Shown piece by piece: positions 12,290 through 15,838 of a stretch of DNA of 15,838 nucleotides (its first letter is position 1; each line of letters begins with the position of its first letter). Source of the stretch: Lachnospiraceae bacterium. Its GTDB lineage: Bacteria > Bacillota_A > Clostridia > Lachnospirales > Lachnospiraceae. The stretch covers positions 1 to 15,838 of the forward strand of contig QXWX01000130.1 in assembly GCA_009911175.1 (NCBI GenBank), written 5' to 3'. Below the pieces are notes generated by a model, which saw only the letters and a program-made list of their open reading frames with translations, did not search any database and was not told the DNA's origin. The position numbers and the translations under genes were made by a program.

Positions 12290-13874
12290 AAGTATTTTTT
12301 GGATGGATTCAAAGCGGGTATGTTATGAAAGTATTGTGATAAAGACCGTGTCCATACCTGTGGCTTTTCTTCATGCACAGATGCTGGCGATGGTAGTCAG
12401 CCAGGCAACTTCTGGAAACGTAGAGGGAGTTGTCCGGTATGCATTTATCCTGATCATTTTGGTGGTGTTATATGCCCTTTTCCAATTGGCAGCAAATATT
12501 GATCTGCGGAAAAAAGCGGCGCATGCGGTGCATTGCTCCAAAATTCATTTTCTGGAAAGCTTTCTGGAAAATACGCCCGATCAGTTGTTCAGAACAGATT
12601 ATGGAGAGTTAATCGAAAACATTACCAGAGATATGGATCAGGTGACTGGAAGATATATTGAATTGTATCCAGGCATTGTTTCCGGAACGATGGAGGCAGT
12701 TGGATACGTTTTATTTTTGTTCATCCAAAGCCCCGCCGTGGCTGCAACTTTGGCTGTTATTTCGTTGACCCAGCTGCTTCCTCCGATGATCGTAAAGAAG
12801 TATATGCAGATCAGCTATGAGAAATGCGAGGAAATAGAAGCTGAGATCACGAATCATGTGGTTGAGGCAGTAGAAGGTTTTGAGACGATAAAACTGTACG
12901 ATTTAAAAGCATGGTGGCAGCAGAAACTGTCCGATTATCATAGAAAATATGTGTTGATTGGGAGAAAAGCGGATGCTGCTGCAGCGGCACAGAGATCCAT
13001 GTATCGGTTGATGGATCATATTTTGCAGTTTGGAACTTATGCGTTGATTGGATTTTACGTGATAGCAGGTTACTGTTCGACTGATCTTGCAGTTCAGGCA
13101 GTCTATCTCTCCAAAGGTTTTTTCCGTTCAGTCCAGGGTATATTTGCTGCCCTTCCCCAAATGGCGGTATCAGAGAATGCAGAAAAACGGATCAGAAAAT
13201 GGATCTGTCAGGATGAGAAGCAGAAGAGCCCGGTGAGCCATTATAAAATAAAGGGAATACGGATGGAGCGTGTATCCTGTCGTTGTGGGGACAAAGAGAT
13301 ATTGAACAGAACCTGCTACCAGTTTGAGCCTGACAAAAATTATCTGTTAATAGGAAACAATGGCGCAGGAAAGACCACTTTGCTAAACCTTTTGGCCGGG
13401 CTTATCCTTCCGGATGACGGTGAAATCTGTATGAAAGGAAAAACAGCTTTTTCGGAGACAAATCCGGATATTCTGTTTTATATTCTGCAGCATGATCCCC
13501 GGTACCACTATGATGCGGATGCTTTGTTTCAGATGTTTGGAAAAGAGAAACAGGAAAAGATCGTCCGGATTGCTGAAAGGTTTGGCCTGACAGAAGAGAT
13601 CAGGAGCGGCAAAGCGATTTGTGACCTTTCTGGAGGAGAAAGAAAAAAAGTATTTCTGTCAATCGGCTTTGCCATGGAGCCGGTCTGGCTGCTGCTGGAT
13701 GAACCATCCAATAACCTTGACAAAAAAGGCAGGGAGACACTTTTTGAATTGATCAGAGAGAGAAAAGGAACGGTTCTGGTCAGTCATGATCCTTTATTTC
13801 GTGATGCGGCGGACCGTATGATTAGAATTGAGAATGGACAGATCTATGATGAGGAGAAAGAATTACAGGATTAA
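12273..13874 (+). CDS. ABC exporter half-transporter, subunit 1
   Basis: A 533-residue fused transporter with an N-terminal multi-helix membrane domain (about 20-320) and a C-terminal nucleotide-binding domain. Walker A is GNNGAGKTT (361-369), the Q-loop lies in ILQHDP, the signature is LSGGE (452-456), Walker B is WLLLDEP with D476 and E477, and the switch histidine is H505. All ATPase motifs look intact. I start it at ATG 12273, overlapping the regulator gene by 17 bases; the longer frame from 12099 only reads through regulator sequence. The ribosome site is weak (AAGAAAGAAG), consistent with coupled translation. With the next gene it should form a heterodimeric exporter of the ABCB/peptide-exporter kind. 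The substrate (peptide, drug or lipid) cannot be told from the sequence. Confidence 0.9.
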   Translation: MNQKNKSIFWMDSKRVCYESIVIKTVSIPVAFLHAQMLAMVVSQATSGNVEGVVRYAFILIILVVLYALFQLAANIDLRKKAAHAVHCSKIHFLESFLENTPDQLFRTDYGELIENITRDMDQVTGRYIELYPGIVSGTMEAVGYVLFLFIQSPAVAATLAVISLTQLLPPMIVKKYMQISYEKCEEIEAEITNHVVEAVEGFETIKLYDLKAWWQQKLSDYHRKYVLIGRKADAAAAAQRSMYRLMDHILQFGTYALIGFYVIAGYCSTDLAVQAVYLSKGFFRSVQGIFAALPQMAVSENAEKRIRKWICQDEKQKSPVSHYKIKGIRMERVSCRCGDKEILNRTCYQFEPDKNYLLIGNNGAGKTTLLNLLAGLILPDDGEICMKGKTAFSETNPDILFYILQHDPRYHYDADALFQMFGKEKQEKIVRIAERFGLTEEIRSGKAICDLSGGERKKVFLSIGFAMEPVWLLLDEPSNNLDKKGRETLFELIRERKGTVLVSHDPLFRDAADRMIRIENGQIYDEEKELQD

Positions 13875-15462
13875 GAGAACAGTCATGCAGGAAGTAATCC
13901 GGGAATGCGCATATGCAGTGAGGATTCCCCTGCTGATGAATGTACTTACGGCAATCCTGACGGGAACTCTGGGGGTGATTACTGCGGATACGCTGGGAAA
14001 ATTCGTAGATTCCGCTTTTGATTTAAACTTTTCCATGGGGATAAAACATGCGGCAGCTCTGCTCCTGTGTCTGTTTTTCGTAGTATTTGCCGTACCGTTT
14101 ACGGGAATGCTTTCAGATTTCGTGATGTTTAAAGAATCACTGCGTCACGATCAGGTTATTTTTGGGCATTATCTGAATAAAGAAATCCAGAAAGGAGTGT
14201 CATTAGGCAGCGGCAATCTGCAGTATGAACTGGAAGATGCGCCGAACCTTCTGCGTATTCAGTGGGTAAGGCTTTTGGGGAAAGCTGTTTCTCTGCCTTT
14301 TTGCCTGGGATATTTCCTGTATTATGTCGGAAAAATCAGTTGGGGTATGGCAGGATTACTGTTTGCCATAGCGGCAGCAAAACTTACCGTACTTTTTTTC
14401 TTTAAAGAAAAGCTGGCTGAATATGACAGACAGGAAAAAACTTATCAGGCAAAGCGTAGAGATTATGAGGCGGATATTGTAAGCCTGCCGTACATCATAA
14501 AAATGTGGGAGATCTGGCAGGGAGCCAGAAGCCGCGTAGAGGAGCTGTTTTGGGAATATTATCATAAAAGTGTGGTTCATCAGATTGCCTGTAAGGTGTC
14601 TTCGGAGCAGGCACAGGAACTGACGAACCAGGTCACCATGGTACTGCTTCTTTTGGCAGGGGCCGTAATGGTGGCTGGGGGAAGCGTGACTCCAGGTGAA
14701 TTTGCCTCTTTGTTTATCTATCTTACGGTTGCTCAGGGGTTTTTAAATGATCTTGGAGAAATCATTCAGAATTATCCGTTACTGAAGAATGCGGCAGAAC
14801 GGGTATGCGGGTTTTATCAGGATGAAGAAATAACAGGAGGAGAACCAGTGAAGCATTTCCTGGGTATTTCGGGAGAGAAGATCAGTTTTTCTTATCCTGG
14901 GAAAAAAGTTTTTGAAAATTTGGATTTTCAAATTATGGTAGGAGAAAAGATCCGCATCTGCGGGGAGAATGGCAGGGGAAAATCTACCTGGATGAAAATT
15001 CTTTGCACTTCATTGGAAAGCTATGAGGGCAGGGTCGAGATATCAGGCCATGATTTTCGCGTCATTAATAAAACGGATTGGAGAAAGCTGATTGCCTGTG
15101 CGCCGCAGACGCCATTTTTGTTCCACGAAACAGTGCGGGAAAATATCCTTATGGGCAATAACAAGGCGGGGGAAGAAGATGCGGATTGTCTGATGCGGGA
15201 GTTTGGAATTTGGCATCTTGCCGACCGGAGAATGGAAGAAGATACCAGCTTTTCCGGTGGTGAAAAGCAGAAGATATCGTTGGTCTGCGCATTGCTGAAA
15301 GATTCGGAAGTTCTGCTCCTGGATGAACCTACAAACCATTTGGATCAGGAGAGCATCCGTGTTTTGAAGAAATATCTGCGGGAAACAAAGAAAACAGTAA
15401 TTTTGATTACGCATGATACGATTTTGTTTGATGTGGCAAGTCGGTGTATCCAGATAGGATGA
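13849..15462 (+). CDS. ABC exporter half-transporter, subunit 2
   Basis: A fused ABC transporter of about 537 residues: a multi-helix membrane domain (about 30-330, including GVITADTLGKF near the front), then the ATPase domain. Walker A is GENGRGKST (372-380), followed by CAPQTPFLFHETVRENILMG with the Q-loop, signature FSGGE (468-472), Walker B LLLLDEPTNHLD with D492/E493, and H522. Motifs are canonical. The start is uncertain: ATG 13849 (chosen) overlaps the previous gene by 26 bases and gives a basic N-terminus, while ATG 13885 begins 10 bases after that gene's stop with AAGAGA upstream. Either way it is directly coupled to subunit 1. Two unlike half-transporters in tandem indicate a heterodimer, a common exporter form in Firmicutes. 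Confidence 0.9.
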   Translation: MRRKNYRIKRTVMQEVIRECAYAVRIPLLMNVLTAILTGTLGVITADTLGKFVDSAFDLNFSMGIKHAAALLLCLFFVVFAVPFTGMLSDFVMFKESLRHDQVIFGHYLNKEIQKGVSLGSGNLQYELEDAPNLLRIQWVRLLGKAVSLPFCLGYFLYYVGKISWGMAGLLFAIAAAKLTVLFFFKEKLAEYDRQEKTYQAKRRDYEADIVSLPYIIKMWEIWQGARSRVEELFWEYYHKSVVHQIACKVSSEQAQELTNQVTMVLLLLAGAVMVAGGSVTPGEFASLFIYLTVAQGFLNDLGEIIQNYPLLKNAAERVCGFYQDEEITGGEPVKHFLGISGEKISFSYPGKKVFENLDFQIMVGEKIRICGENGRGKSTWMKILCTSLESYEGRVEISGHDFRVINKTDWRKLIACAPQTPFLFHETVRENILMGNNKAGEEDADCLMREFGIWHLADRRMEEDTSFSGGEKQKISLVCALLKDSEVLLLDEPTNHLDQESIRVLKKYLRETKKTVILITHDTILFDVASRCIQIG

Positions 15463-15503
15463 AAAAAATAAGGAACTGGCTTTAGTAATGAGAAGATAGG
15501 ATG

Positions 15504-15541
15504 AGCAGGGATGTATGAAATATGCAGTCTCTGCTTATTTT
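15504..15541 (+). terminator. Terminator of the regulator/ABC operon
   Basis: AGCAGGGA (15504-15511) pairs with TCTCTGCT (15528-15535) with one G-U, and TGTAT/ATGCA extends the stem inward around a GAAAT loop. TATTTTAT follows. It lies 42 bases past the ABC stop codon. Confidence 0.55.
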
Positions 15542-15581
15542 ATAAAACAGAATTATATTTTAACCAAAGGAGGATTTTGAA

Positions 15582-15744
15582 ATGGGAAACGAAGTAACGG
15601 AAAAATTGGTGCTTTTTCTGCAGAACCTGAGATGCGAGGACGCAGGCAGAAAGGGTAGCTTTTGAGGAACAGCAGGAAGCGTATCTGCAGGGTATGTTTG
15701 ACGCTTTCCAAATTCTGCAAGGGACAGGTGTGATTCGGGTATAG
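15582..15744 (+). pseudogene. Small gene with an apparent frameshift
   Basis: A strong ribosome site AAAGGAGG (15566-15573) stands eight bases before ATG 15582. The frame gives MGNEVTEKLVLFLQNLRCED and stops after 27 residues. A second frame then carries protein-like sequence, AERVAFEEQQEAYLQGMFDA and FQILQGTGVIRV, to the TAG at 15742-15744. Joining them with a one-base shift around 15630-15655 gives one protein of about 53 residues. The good ribosome site plus continuous coding character across two frames argues for a recent frameshift, or a sequencing error. I do not recognise the family. It follows the ABC operon terminator, so it is probably a separate unit. Confidence 0.5.
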
Positions 15745-15772
15745 ATAAAAATTCTGAGTTGTTGCTTTTCTC

Positions 15773-15802
15773 TTGACATCTGTCATGTAGTAATGTTAAT
15801 AT
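15773..15802 (+). promoter_or_regulatory. Promoter with overlapping BlaI/MecI-like dyad
   Basis: TTGACA (15773-15778) matches the -35 consensus perfectly and TAATAT (15797-15802) follows after 18 bases (TTAATA after 17). A dyad TGACA-TC-TGTCA (15774-15785), directly followed by TGTAGTA, covers the -35. This resembles operators of BlaI/MecI-type repressors, which contain ACA-nn-TGT and TGTAGTA elements. The assignment is suggestive only. Confidence 0.5.
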
Positions 15803-15826
15803 AGCCATATGAATGAGGTGGTTATA

Positions 15827-15838
15827 ATGCCAGACCAA
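15827..15838 (+). CDS. Start of a gene cut by the window end
   Basis: ATG 15827 follows GAGGTGG by a few bases and lies 25 bases past the -10 of a strong promoter. Only four codons (MPDQ) are inside the window. An in-frame ATG at 15809 has no ribosome site. If the upstream dyad is an autoregulatory site, this could be a BlaI/MecI-type repressor, but four residues cannot show it. Confidence 0.4.

Overview
The window looks like an accessory stretch of a gut Clostridia (Lachnospiraceae-type) chromosome. Pointers are AAGGAGG-type ribosome sites, moderate GC, GH3 beta-glucosidases of the circularly permuted kind described from Ruminococcus albus and Butyrivibrio fibrisolvens, a GtrA-like protein, an AAA_14/DUF4143 ATPase and many decayed mobile fragments. 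Species cannot be fixed from the sequence alone.

Layout. Positions 1-76 look like the right end of an IS200/IS605 (TnpB-type) element, joined to a decayed relaxase gene (about 76-729) with an amber stop and an apparent internal deletion. A minus-strand pair follows (856-1398): a small XRE regulator and a three-helix membrane protein, with a good promoter at 1443-1471. The 680-base gap before the next gene is not empty. It holds a 146-bp nested-hairpin repeat (1502-1647), a MITE-like element (1665-1829), operator-like repeats (1880-1983) and a leader hairpin (2023-2074).

The central plus-strand operon (2100-8593) encodes a membrane-anchored, domain-permuted GH3 glycosidase, a conventional GH3 without signal peptide, a GtrA-like membrane protein and a 65-residue protein, closed by a strong terminator (8614-8642). 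A second MITE-like element (7631-7785) sits inside this operon. Its 5-bp target duplication lets the empty site be rebuilt exactly. The two MITE-like copies share a purine-rich core and a hairpin whose stem differs in sequence but stays paired, the most intriguing structural signal here. A plausible operon role is trimming of beta-linked glycans outside the cell, completion inside by the second GH3, and an envelope or lipid-carrier step by the GtrA-like protein; this is inference.

From 8594 to 11264 the DNA is a junkyard around one intact minus-strand AAA_14/DUF4143 ATPase (9009-10283). It contains an HsdR-like fragment, a second DUF4143 C-terminal fragment and a frameshifted transposase N-terminus. 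A short leader-hairpin motif occurs three times around the ATPase.

Positions 11333-15462 form an intact operon: an XRE-TPR regulator overlapping the first of two ABC half-transporters, which in turn overlaps the second. The pair probably makes a heterodimeric exporter controlled by the regulator. A frameshifted small gene (15582-15744) and a promoter with a BlaI/MecI-like dyad leading into a gene cut by the window end complete the region.
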